In this document: piece by piece, positions 54,301-64,000 of the stretch
How the letters are laid out: every line of letters starts with the position of its first letter
Numbering within the stretch: position 1 is the first letter of the stretch
Source: Lucinisca nassula
Taxonomy: Eukaryota; Mollusca; Bivalvia; Lucinida; Lucinidae
Assembly: GCA_963580285.1 (NCBI GenBank)
Contig: OY757011.1
Coordinates: forward strand, 2,074,501-2,138,500
Length of the DNA: 64,000 nucleotides
Reading direction: 5' to 3'
Notes under the pieces: model-generated
Told to the model about the DNA's origin: nothing
Seen by the model: only the letters and a program-made list of their open reading frames with translations
Database searches by the model: none
Position numbers and translations under genes: made by a program

Positions 54301-56415
54301 TATACACAACCAACAAGATAATACAGTGAAATTCCGCTATTATGACAATTTTCTATACTTTTTAAAAGCGGTCTTATTAGCGGGGTGGTCCTATTAATGG
54401 AATTCGGGTGAAAAATATTGTTGGCAAGATGGATTTAAGTTCTTTTTATGTGTATTGTGTCTATATTATTGCTATTTGGTAAATCGTTTCTGTCCTTTTC
54501 CTTATTACCGGTACATGTATAGGCAACATTACACCAACAAAAATCACATTCATGATTTCAATTGTTCCAAAATAATCTTCTTTATATCTGAAGAAAACAA
54601 AGCTGCACATTACCAAAACTATTAAAACTATTCATTTAGCCTTGATGGTGAAACTCATGACACATTTGTTTAAACAACACACAGATCAGTACAGGTAAAC
54701 TGCTGTTATTCACACCTTTAGGGATATTTGTGGACATTTCCAAGAGCAGTTATAATGGTGAAGAATCCAGCAAAAATTTATACCTGATCATTCGACTAAG
54801 TGATTCAAATTAACTTGACGTGACCAAAAAGTGGTCTCAATAGCGAACAGTAATGACAGATTTGGTCTTTTGAAAGCGGTCTTAATACTGAATAGCGGGG
54901 TGGTCTCTTTATCGGAATAAAATGCAATTAATTATATAGATATTAATTTGGGTCTGGCAAAAACCGGTCTTAATAGCGGAGTGGTCCTAATATAGTGGTG
55001 GTCTTTAAGCGGAATTCTACTGTATATTGAAACTATTTTAATGAAATACATAATAAACATGGCTGTTCCTTCAACTACAATAATTAACAAATACCCTACT
55101 TTACAACTTACATATACACTACATTTGGGGGCTGCTCACTCGAAGGTGCTTGAACCACTCTGAGAACAATCTGATCAGCAGTTGTGGTCATAAAACATGA
55201 CCCGGACATAAACTGATACTGTGATGATATGGAAACTGACAGTGATACTGTGAGACTGATATAGATACGGTGATAAGCAATACAGTTGGGCTTGATCTGC
55301 ATCATTGAACATGCTGATCTCAGGTGGTTCAGTGTCAAGCCATAAAATGATAAACATGAACTTTCTGTGTCATCTCAAATAAAAAAGCAACATTATTTTG
55401 GGGTTTAAAAGACCAAACGAATTTGATTGATAATCAAATGAGGCCCCCAAAATATGAGCCAACCAACACTAGTACTGACACTGATACTGCCGAAAGGGCA
55501 CATTCTAGCCCATCTCAAACCAGACATTGGCAAACAGTGCAGTCCAAGACAAAATTTCATGGAACATAATGTCTGGTCAGGGTCCTTGCTGCCTGAACAT
55601 TTCAGACATTCACCTTTGAAGTGTAAAGTACTCAACATGCCATGATCTCTGAAAATGAAGGAATACATAAGGTAATTGTGTGCTATGGACATTTCCATAC
55701 AAAACAACAACAACTAAAAATAAACAATTTTGTGCATATTGCGAGGTTAAACTATAGACCTGACAGTTTGTTTCCAGACTGATTGTGACAATACTGGAAA
55801 AATATGTTTATACAGCTAATATATATTTCATAAAGTATACTTAAAACGGCTCTATATTCAATGTGTGGTCGACTCGCCCAGGAAAAACAGAGATAAAAAT
55901 TCTATAAAAAACTCTGAAACCTGTGCCCGTTTGTCAATGTCTTACCACAGAATGTCGGGCCGCATTTTTTCAATTGAACATTCAATATGAATGAACTGAG
56001 CCTCATTGAAAGCTGACAAAAACTTGACACAATGTTTTAATGTGATGTCATTGTCATATGATCGATCTACTGTTTACAAATATAAATATATATATATTCA
56101 AAATTTTTCTGATACAGCAGTATTTACTCAATATTCATGTACTCTGAATATTGATTTTTGAAAGAAAAAAAAAACATGGTGTTTGTTGGACTGATTGCTA
56201 GAACAGAACAAATCCTATAGGCTTCTCACCTGAACACAGATCACACGTGTATACAAAACTTGTCTTACTCTTTGTAAATCACCAATCGGCAAGGATAGCA
56301 TTGTCCACAACAGCATGTGCTGTAGGAAAACTATTACCGTAAAAACTTATTCTGCAGTTAGTACTTGCTGCAATTAAGCAAATCAGTTCATGATCCAGCA
56401 AGGAGTCCAAAAATT
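54301..56415. other. MITE-H-like phrases and unassigned sequence
   Basis: Many GCGGTCTTA.TAGCGG and AATTCCGCTATTA phrases at 54325-55025 (decayed MITE-H). A CCAGACATTGGCAAACAGTGC foldback repeat at 55480-55640. Otherwise no gene seen. Confidence 0.45.
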
Positions 56416-56418
56416 TCA

Positions 56419-58301
56419 GACGGAATGACAAACATCACCATCCAAAAAAGGAAAATTTACAATCTCAAAATCAAAGTCATCGCGTTTATCATAAATTTTG
56501 CACGAAACAAATCCATCTACAATAGATAGATGTAAATCCAAAAACGGGGCCTCGGTATCAGAAGAATTTGCTTTATTTAACTGAAGTTCTAGGGGGTAAA
56601 TCTGACTGATCAAACCATCAAAATAGGTATTATCAATATTTAATAAATCATCTAAATATCTAGAAGTAGAGCTAAAAGCTTCAATAATTTCAGATTGGTT
56701 ATCAATGGAAAGCGACAAAATGAAGTCTCTTTCATAACAATACAAGAACAGATCAGCCACAAGAGGTGCGCAATTAGTACCCATCGGAATACCCACAATT
56801 TGTCTAAATAACTCAGTACCGAATCTAATATAAATATTGTCAAGTAGAAAGGTGAGGGCATCACACACTTTCTGACATGACCAAAGTGTATAATTCTTAT
56901 GCTCTTTAGAAGTGAAAAATGCATTTCTGACATTACATGCAAGATAGAGAGAATCTTCTCTGTGAAAAGCCCATTCAATTAAATCATTAAGCTTTTCTTT
57001 TAGAAGATTATGAGGAAGTGTAGTGTAAAGAGTGGAAAAATCGTAGGTAGACAGACTAGAAGCACGAAACTGTCTAGATTTCAATTTATTTAAAACCTCG
57101 TTCGAATTTTTATAGACCAAAACAGATTTCTTCCTGATCTTTCAAAGACTTTATCACAATATTTAATTACATGCGTTTCAATAGCAGTAAGACAGGAAGT
57201 TAATAATTTAGAAAGTTCAGTGGTAGTGCAAGAACTAGAATTTGCAATAAACCGTGCTTTGTAAGTTTTTTTATGAAGTTTTGGTAACCAGTATAGCGTA
57301 GGAAGCTTGTCTTGGCCTTCGTTAACACACACAGCAAACTTGGTGGCTGAAAGACAAACATGTTTATCTACTATAGCTCTCTCTTCAGCCAAAGGCTGAA
57401 GTTCATAGGCCTTAATACCACCAAGCTCCTGCTTAAGCGTGTTAACATAGTGGAGCCGTCACACAACGACGACGTTGTTAGCGGCCTTGTCTGCAGGGGC
57501 CAAAACAAACTTCTTATGAAATTCTTGAATACCTAGTTTAAGATGACGTAAAGACGTCTTGGGCTTAGGAGGTAATAAGTTAGTATTTTGAGAATAGAAA
57601 GAATTGCGTTTATTCACTATTCTTAAAATGCTAAGTTTCCAGTCCTTTAGGGCTTTACACTCAACATACTCTCGCTTACACCATCGATTACCGAATTCAT
57701 TCAAGGAAGCAGCGATTTCATCTCTACATTTACTGAAATCAATTTTAGAAGGAAACCGATATTTCGGTCCTTTAGAAATTATATTCCTTATCCTAGAATC
57801 AGGAATAATTTTCAAATTGCCAGTAATTACATGACCAGCAGCAGGATAGCAATACTTTGAGTTTTTACAATCACATGAATCAGGAGTATTAGTATCAATA
57901 TCAAGATCTGAAACAAGTTTATTGAAATTAAAAATGATAGATCTAACAGGTTTGTTATATTTATAGCAAATTATAGGTGTTTCAGTATTTTGAAAATAAG
58001 CAGGAATGGAAGAAAGCACCGATCTCTCTAGGAAGATACTGGGCAAATCTATAAAATCCATACCCTTATTAATGAAGGATATTTTGAAGAAATGACGTTT
58101 ATGATTAATTTCAGAATCAATGTAAGGACGGAGAGTATGCTGAGTATAGCCTCTAGTTAAGAGAGCCGCATCATATAACTGATGAGAACTATCGTAGAAT
58201 TTATTCGCCTCGGTGTCCAGAAGACGTAAAACAGAAACGGGTAATGAACTTAAAAATGAAAGCATAGAGTGGCGTCCATGATTTAATAATATAATTGACA
58301 G
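56419..58301 (-). CDS. Naiad CxC linker and reverse transcriptase (frameshifted, 3'-truncated)
   Basis: After the UGA at 58302 the frame continues to MLSFLSSLPVSVLRLLDTEA. The linker has DSCDCKNSKYCYPAAGHVI, the CxC motif typical of Naiads. FVLAPADKAANNVVVV-UGA-RLHYVNTLKQE is the RT entry; most relatives have Cys at the UGA. Then LPTLYWLPKLHK, a frameshift near 57110, TYDFSTLYTTLPHN (first catalytic Asp), GIPMGTNCAPLVADL, and SRYLDDLLNID (catalytic YLDD). The frame is lost past 56431. The RT copies element RNA at the nicked chromosome. Confidence 0.85.
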
Positions 58302-58865
58302 TCACTTCAGTCTAGTATTGTTTCGTTTAAATGCACGTGATTTACGTTTAAAGTTACCATTTTTCCTGGTGCCGTGAGATCTAGTTCTGCGTTTTCGACA
58401 TTCCAGGAGTGAGAAAATATCAAAGTCCGGCATTCTGGAAATATTACCCTCATGATAAATGTTGTCATTAAATCCCAGTGGAAAAGGGGTCTGTAAAAAT
58501 TTAATCCATTTCAGTTCAGCTTCATGTCTTTTGATTATTTTGAATCTAGATGTAGAATTTGCATCGTAATGAAGTTTTTCCACTGGTTGTATAATAATGT
58601 TATTTACAGAATGACCTGTACGTCGAAAGTGACGGTACAAGAAAGTGTCAGTTTTCTTAGGCTTACTCATTCTACGATAATGCTCGTTCAATCTAGTTTT
58701 AAGCATGCGGTTAGTTTGACCGACGTACTGCATATTACAGTTTGCAGCACGTCAAGTAATTAGATAAATTAAATCTGTAGACTGTCATGTCAAATCAGAC
58801 ATGTTAACTACAGAGAAGCGTCTACCGTTTACAGATGAAGTAACGGTAAATCCACAATTTCTAGT
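58302..58865 (-). CDS. Naiad GIY-YIG endonuclease domain (UGA-containing)
   Basis: Reads TRNCGFTVTSSVNGRRFSVV, MSDLT-UGA-QSTDLIYLIT-UGA-RAANCNMQYVGQT, then KTRLNEHYRRM, LYRHFRRTGHS and an AELKWIKFLQT block. YVGQT is the second half of the GIY-YIG motif. The arginine and the H...H pair (RHF, TGH) follow as in Penelope CCHH-type endonucleases. The UGA at 58752 takes the position of the first Cys of the pair just before the motif. The domain nicks target DNA to prime reverse transcription. A basic stretch (KRKSRAFKRNN) leads to the UGA at 58302. Confidence 0.8.
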
Positions 58866-59019
58866 TTACTTGTAAATGTTGGCATCACCCTTAATGGCAA
58901 AAACATTCATGTCACAGTAACGGAAAAATCTGCTTCTTTGTCAAGTGGACTTCGTTTCTGTTCAAGTTTTACTCTAGTTCATCATGTTTGACATCCAAAG
59001 CAACTGCATAAGCCATAGC

Positions 59020-60090
59020 TGACCAGGCTAGAACCACCAGGATTGCTCCATTCTGAAACTGACACAAATAATCATAAATATGGTACTAGGACAACTACCA
59101 CTTTTTGGCTCTATGACTGTTTTCTGAGATTGTCCACACATACATGTACATAGTTGTTGAATTAGCACTGCAATTACTGGATTGTAATTCAACCCATTTA
59201 GTATTGGAAACGCCAAAAGGGGTACTTGGCAAACAGTGTAGGCCCTGGACGTCTGATCAGGGCCTTCACCGCTTGCCAAAAGTTCAGTCATTTTCCAAAT
59301 AAATTTTTGTTGAACACATCCTGACACCCCTAAATGTTGAAATGGACTCCTGATATATATGAGGAGGAAGATTCCATCCGGTACATAAAGGGGTTAATCA
59401 GTCCACAATGCCAAGCATGTACATGTATCATATATTGTTAGAATTGATGACTATATAAGCCTTACATTCTGATCATGTTGCACTGTTAGAATTTGAGACA
59501 CAGTCTTGTCAGCTGATATTATTCCACTGTTAAAGTAGGAAACATTAGAATTATAGCCATGATTGTATGTCATTGTTGAATATGAAGAAACAGTTAAATT
59601 ATGCAGTCTGGTTGCTTGATATGGTAATTGAGACTGACCAGGCAGTTGGATCTTCTGGACTGTTAGAATAAGAGACATAGCCATGCAACTGATCGTCTTA
59701 CGCTGTTAGTATGGGACTGATTGTGCTGCTTATCGATTCTCCCAACATGGTCAGAATTACTATAAACTAGTGTGCTCTTACAAAATAGAAGTGAAGGCAA
59801 TGATCAGAAATCGATACAATTGTCCTCTTACAAACCTTGACTGGCTAGCAAAATCTGCTCATGAGGATGGAAAATACGACATATCATGTATACACTGTAA
59901 AATTTGGAAGCTTTGAAAATCTAAGGTTTGCAACAATGACAAGGCTTATGCTGATTATTACTGCACTTTGGAGACCACAGTCTGATAATATTCTGAATGA
60001 AGCAGTTTAACATCTCGCTGATGTGAATCAGAATGATAAAAGTATATGTTCGATATCTTCTTCTCTTCTCCTTTTTTTATTTTTTTTATT
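59020..60090. other. Foldback repeat and unassigned sequence
   Basis: TTGGCAAACAGTGTAGGCCC ... GATCAGGGCC at 59225-59275. A Naiad tail scrap (AATAGAAGTGAAGGCAATGATC) at 59785-59822. Otherwise nothing supported. Confidence 0.45.
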
Positions 60091-60189
60091 ATTACCACAT
60101 GCACAGAGTCACAATCTGGGAGAGCATGATCAGTCTTGAATGCTTGATATGAGGTAACTTGACTGATGATGAATGATGGGATGATCCCG

Positions 60190-60570
60190 AGTGAAAAAGC
60201 CAGAGGGGAGGCGTGACGCAGCAGTCTCTAGGCTGAGGAGGCGTGAATGCTATACATCTTACGGTAGTATACCGAGTGAAGGCCAGAGTGGAGGCGTGAA
60301 CGGTGCTCTCTATGAGGCCTGAATCAGGCGTGAATGCTATGCATCTTACGGGAAGACCCCTGATTATGACTTGACTGATGATAGACAGATGATCCCGAGT
60401 GAAAAGGCCAGTGCCGGGGCACCTTATGAGACCTGATACAGGTGTGAATGCTATGCATCTTACGGCCGATACCGAGTGAAGGCCAGAGTGGAGGCGTGAT
60501 CGGTGCACTCTATGAGGCCTGAATCAGGCGTGAATGCTATGCATCTTACGGGAAGACCCCTGAAGTGAGG
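60190..60570 (+). repeat. Minisatellite with about 199-bp higher-order unit
   Basis: CTAT(A/G)CATCTTACGG at 60250, 60338, 60451 and 60537. The block GAGTGAAGGCCAGAGTGGAGG ... GGGAAGACCCCTGA is repeated 199 bp apart. Confidence 0.85.
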
Positions 60571-60804
60571 CATGAAAACGGAAGCAAAACGAGGCCTGTA
60601 CGAGACACAGACTTAATCAAGCTAACCCCCAGATGATGAATTTCAGACAATATCCATGAATGTATTCATATATGAATAAAGGCACAACCTAGCCCTGAAG
60701 GAAGGCATGTTATAGCAGGCTCAAGTCCCAATGAAGGAAAGAATCTGATGAGCATGATGCTTGTTGCAGCTAACAACATGACATGGAAAACAAGACAATT
60801 GTAA

Positions 60805-61600
60805 CCCAGAGGCTGGTGAAAACTGGAGTACCCAGAGCAAAACTACCTGACTTCCATTGCAGAACTTGGTGTCCCACACTTCATTTCACCCTGGTACGAG
60901 AGTATTAGATTTGCTTATCTATTGTATGGAATTCTACACATGAACTGGGATACAAGGCAATTGTAACTCAGAGACTGGTGAAAACTGGAGTACTCGGAGT
61001 AAAACTACCTGACTTCTTTCTAATGAATGTTTTCATTGCTCTTAAAGGAACTCATTTTTGATTTTTATTTCCATTGCAGAACTTGGTATCCCACACTTTA
61101 TTTCACCCTGGTATGAGAGCATTAGAGTTACATGTCGACTTATGCAATTCTACACATGAACTGGGATGCAAGGCAATGATAACTCAGAGGCTGGTGAAAA
61201 CTGGAGTACTCGGAGCAAAATTACCTGACTTCCATTGCAGAACTTGGTGTCCATGCTTTATTTCACCCTGGTATGAGAACATTAGAGTTGCATATCGATT
61301 GTATGGAATTCTACACATGAACTGGGATACAAGACAATTGTAGCTCAGAGGCTGGTGAAAACTGGAGTACTCGGAGCAATACTACCTGACTTCCATTGCA
61401 GAACTTGGTGTCCATGCTTTATTTCACCCTGGTATGAGAACATTAGAGTTGCATATCGATTGTAAGGAATTCTACACATGAACTCTGATGCAAGACAATT
61501 GTAACTCAGAGGCTGGTGAAAACTGGAGTACTCGGAGCAAAACTACCTGACTTCCATTGCAGAACTTGGCGTCCCACACTTTAATTGCACGGAATTATAT
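60805..61600 (+). repeat. 162-bp satellite, 5 units, one with a 54-bp insert
   Basis: CTGGTGAAAACTGGAGTAC at 60813, 60975, 61191, 61353 and 61513. The unit holding 61017-61070 is 54 bp longer because of a fragment of the ribozyme element (TTTCATTGCTCTTAAAGGAACTC...). Confidence 0.9.
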
Positions 61601-62462
61601 ACATGAACTGATTTGTAAGACAAGCATTTACCAATGCATTTAGAATATACTGAAATTAAAGAGTCACAATAAGTCTGTTCAAGCTATCCTCTGAATATTC
61701 TACCTATGATCTTGCCATACTGTCAAGGGTGATTTGGAGCTTAGCAGCCCAGTCCTCACTAAGTTTAGGTCCTATTGAGCTAGTACTCTTCCGTGGCCAG
61801 ACAATGGTGAGTAAAGTGTATCTTTTCTGACATATAATGACAAATGATTTCCTTATGCTGCTGACCAAGATAAGCTCTGTTGCAGCCTATCATTGAGAAT
61901 TAAGGCAAGATATTCTTAGAATCAGCTGATTTGAAAACTAATGGAAAGCAATGATAATACTTATCTTTGATGTCTGTAACAGATCAAGGCCTTCTTCCCT
62001 GACACACTGATGAGTCTATGGTAAATTATTTGATGTGGTTCAAGGCAACTTCTTTCCTGACACTGACACACAATTGAACTAAGTCGTGTATAGGGGTGTA
62101 CTTATATGAGTAAGTTGAGACAACACACTTCTTCTGCCGCATACAGCACCAGCAATGTTCATGAAGTATTGTCAGCTCTTACCATTTTTTTTTTCACAAA
62201 GGTTAGCTAAAATCTCACTGAAAGATGTCTGATTTAGATAGTGACCTGGATAACACATTTTATGCTGTGATGCCAAATAAGAAATTGAGTCAGCACACTG
62301 ATACTGTTTAAAATGAGATGACAATGAAAATGTCAGATAAACAAGTTCTGTGTAAAAGTCCACTGAGATACTAAAGCATGTAAGATAATTAATCCTTTTC
62401 AGAGTAATGTATCCAATCAATGAATAATGTTAAATCACAAAACAGAAAAAGAAGAAAATATT
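61601..62462. other. Unassigned sequence
   Basis: AT-rich, no repeat or coding feature recognised. Confidence 0.35.
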
Positions 62463-62854
62463 GAGCTAGTCTGAAGACCACTGTTCATATTACTATCCAG
62501 GCCACAAATGACAAATCTCTTCTATTATCATCTTGGTACTAATTGATTGCACTCTCCTAATCTCTTATTACATAACTATTACTCCCAGTTATCTTTGATC
62601 TGGTCAGAAAGTATCTTGGCAGCTGAAGTTACATAATTTAACATAACTTATGTCTGTGAATATTACTGATAAGCCCAGCAGACAGTTAACAGGTGTTCCA
62701 GTGTTGCAACAGAAATCTTCTGATCATGGTCTGCACAACTAATTTTTTGGACCTCAAAAATATATTCTACCAATCAGAAGTGACAATAATAATACTAATG
62801 TGATACTAGAACCAATATATTGTGTATAAACCACAATTAAATAAATTGCCATTT
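62463..62854 (+). repeat. 392-bp direct repeat, right copy
   Basis: Partner of 53909-54300, same orientation, 8.55 kb apart. Confidence 0.85.
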
Positions 62855-62861
62855 GTAGTTA

Positions 62862-63130
62862 GGGAAGTCTGGAGTTTATAACGGCTCAGTCAACACTGTT
62901 TTTTATGTCGAGCCGATCCTTTTACCTAACCATGCACACAGTTCCTGGGCAAGGTTATCCATAAGCGGATAGACAGTACAGAGCGTTTTCTTTTGGACAG
63001 AAACTGACAATTGCCCTTCTTGAATCAGCGGTAGGGAGAGAATTACCATAGACAAAAAAAAACATGATCAAGAACGTTGCCGACCCCTGCGACCTTCAGA
63101 CGCGCATCCGCCTGAGGTACCGAGGCAAGC
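62862..63130 (-). mobile_element. SINE-A, decayed copy
   Basis: GGAGTTTATAACGGCTCAGTC, then CTTCTTGAATCAGCGG, reverse head CAGACGCGCATCCG.CTGAG.TACCGAGG. Confidence 0.7.
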
Positions 63131-63265
63131 GTTTATTTGGTAGAAGATCGAAAAACAAAACCTGATAGAGATCCTAATTATGCCCTGGCACTATGATTAT
63201 CTCACACAAGCTCAAATTATCCCAATCTCGTACAAATTTCACGGCCTCAAAGATATTCCGCCTGC

Positions 63266-63534
63266 CATTATGAAAACATGCCTATCCAAATACATTTACC
63301 GCTGAAAATACGGACATTTTCAGATGAAAAATTGTCATATTTTTCTTATTTCTGCTCAAAACATAGATTGTTGGCACAGGTTAGAACCGCCTCGATGATG
63401 CGGTTCTAACGAGTACCCACAATAAATATTTTAAAGCAGAAATAAGAAAAATCAAGTTTACCGGTGTAAACCCCAGTTTTACGATATAAAAATGGGGTTC
63501 AAGGGGCAGAATTATATAGGCCTGTTTTCGTCAT
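63266..63534 (+). mobile_element. MITE-A copy
   Basis: CATTATGAAAACATGCC ... GTTTTCGTCATT. Centre AGAACCGCCTCGATGATGCGGTTCTAACG. Confidence 0.8.
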
Positions 63535-63548
63535 TACTTAAATGTTGC

Positions 63549-63717
63549 CATCACGAAAACACGCCTATATACTTTTGACTATTTAAACTCAGCTTTTCTA
63601 CGTACAATGAATGTTTTGAGCGGAAATAAGAAAATAATGAAAAAAAAATCAGATTTATTTTTATCTGAATGGTGAAACAATTCCAAATATATTTGAAAAG
63701 GTGTGTTTTCATATTGC
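63549..63717 (+). mobile_element. MITE-A copy, centre deleted
   Basis: CATCACGAAAACACGCC ... GGTGTGTTTTCATATTG. No hairpin centre. Confidence 0.65.
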
Positions 63718-64000
63718 TTTTGTACGTGCAGATTTGCATTTTACGACATGAAAGCCGTACTAAACTAGAATGAAACTAGAAATGTAGCAATTTGTCTAGA
63801 GGCAATCCTCACATACAAGTATTTTGCTAAACCAATTTTGAAAAATTTCCACAGCCCCCATAGTAATCGGTGAATATCCTAATTCGAATTGTGATTACAT
63901 ACATATGTATGAAATACGATTCTAACACAGCGCGCCTATATAGGCAATGGAAAATAACTGTGTTTTATTCTTCAACAAATCACGGAAAAGAAGAGCGTGA
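63718..64000. other. Unassigned sequence
   Basis: Nothing recognised up to the window edge. Confidence 0.35.

Larger units (their letters stand above)
56419..59014 (-). mobile_element. Naiad-type Penelope-like retroelement, near full-length ORF (copy 1)
   Basis: In - sense the domains are in the permuted order GIY-YIG endonuclease, CxC linker, reverse transcriptase, which defines Naiad elements (other Penelope elements have the endonuclease last). The ORF is one frame from about 58865 to 57120, interrupted only by UGA codons at 58785-58787, 58752-58754, 58302-58304 and 57459-57461. A one-base loss in an A run near 57110 then shifts the frame. Other damage is a TAA at 58866-58868 and apparent frame changes near 58935 and 58970. 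The 3' end is truncated at about 56431 within FPFLDGDV. All four UGAs fall where related proteins have Cys or where the flanking homology continues unbroken. Confidence 0.85.

Noticed and set aside
56416..56418. TGA ending the RT open frame as a fifth Sec codon
   Set aside because: Homology to the other Naiad copies stops at about 56431, before this codon; the sequence beyond belongs to a different repeat.
58938..58976. Two further in-frame TGA codons (58941-58943, 58962-58964) in the Naiad endonuclease frame
   Set aside because: Another frame gives a more plausible protein there (KRSPLDKEAD), so these look like products of a frameshift in a decayed N-terminus rather than Sec codons. A TAG follows at once.
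60092..60508. 138-codon open frame on the - strand
   Set aside because: It lies wholly within the minisatellite; its protein repeats (VRCIAFTP) only mirror the DNA repeat.
53909..62854. LTR retrotransposon between the 392-bp repeats
   Set aside because: No TG...CA termini, no TSD, no primer-binding site or polyprotein; reported as a duplication instead.

Overview
This is a eukaryotic window that looks like a bivalve mollusc (clam-type) genome. Four things point that way: many tRNA-derived SINEs, very dense palindromic MITEs, a Penelope-like retroelement of the Naiad type (GIY-YIG endonuclease before the reverse transcriptase), and one intron-containing Ly6/uPAR gene. The species call is an inference. 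There are no operons, rRNA genes or CRISPR arrays.

Host gene. The only host gene I can support is on the + strand. It is a small GPI-anchored Ly6/uPAR protein with an internal exon at 5608-5769 and a terminal exon at 13037-13257, in compatible intron phase. The signal-peptide exon was not found and may lie left of the window.

Mobile DNA fills most of the rest. (1) A palindromic foldback family, MITE-A (about 18 near-complete copies of about 270-285 bp), and its relative MITE-B share a central hairpin built on GTACTCGTTAGAACCGCC and its complement. Two MITE-A copies sit in targets whose empty form is visible nearby, and there was no target-site duplication. (2) A Naiad element at 56.4-59.0 kb (- strand) has in-frame UGA codons at conserved cysteine positions. 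Two truncated copies (49 kb and 53 kb) carry a SECIS-like hairpin about 100 nt past a TAA stop, so the family appears to encode selenoproteins. At least ten further 3'-UTR fragments are scattered around. (3) Hammerhead-ribozyme units at 8.1 and 36.85 kb resemble retrozymes. The second is inserted in a mariner pseudogene and has 26-bp direct repeats at its ends. Two decayed ribozymes lie at 41.4 and 42.0 kb. (4) A DDE_Tnp_4/SWIM transposon with about 1.4-kb inverted arms (6.0-9.9 kb) is nested in a MITE-A copy inside the Ly6 intron. (5) Two mariner loci (35.4-38.0 and 45.6-46.7 kb) are dead. (6) A 2,037-bp long-inverted-repeat element (25,688-27,724) has an 8-bp TSD. (7) At least six SINE families are present, several with exact TSDs. 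(8) Tandem arrays lie at 4.0, 15.0-16.6 (128-bp unit with repeated perfect oestrogen-response-element palindromes), 29.2-30.5, 39.2, 60.2 and 60.8-61.6 kb.

The layout is strongly nested: SINE in MITE, MITE in Naiad UTR, transposon in MITE in intron, retrozyme in mariner. The right 10 kb (53.9-62.9 kb) is bounded by a 392-bp direct repeat of about 99% identity. All comparisons were made by eye within the window; no database search was run.
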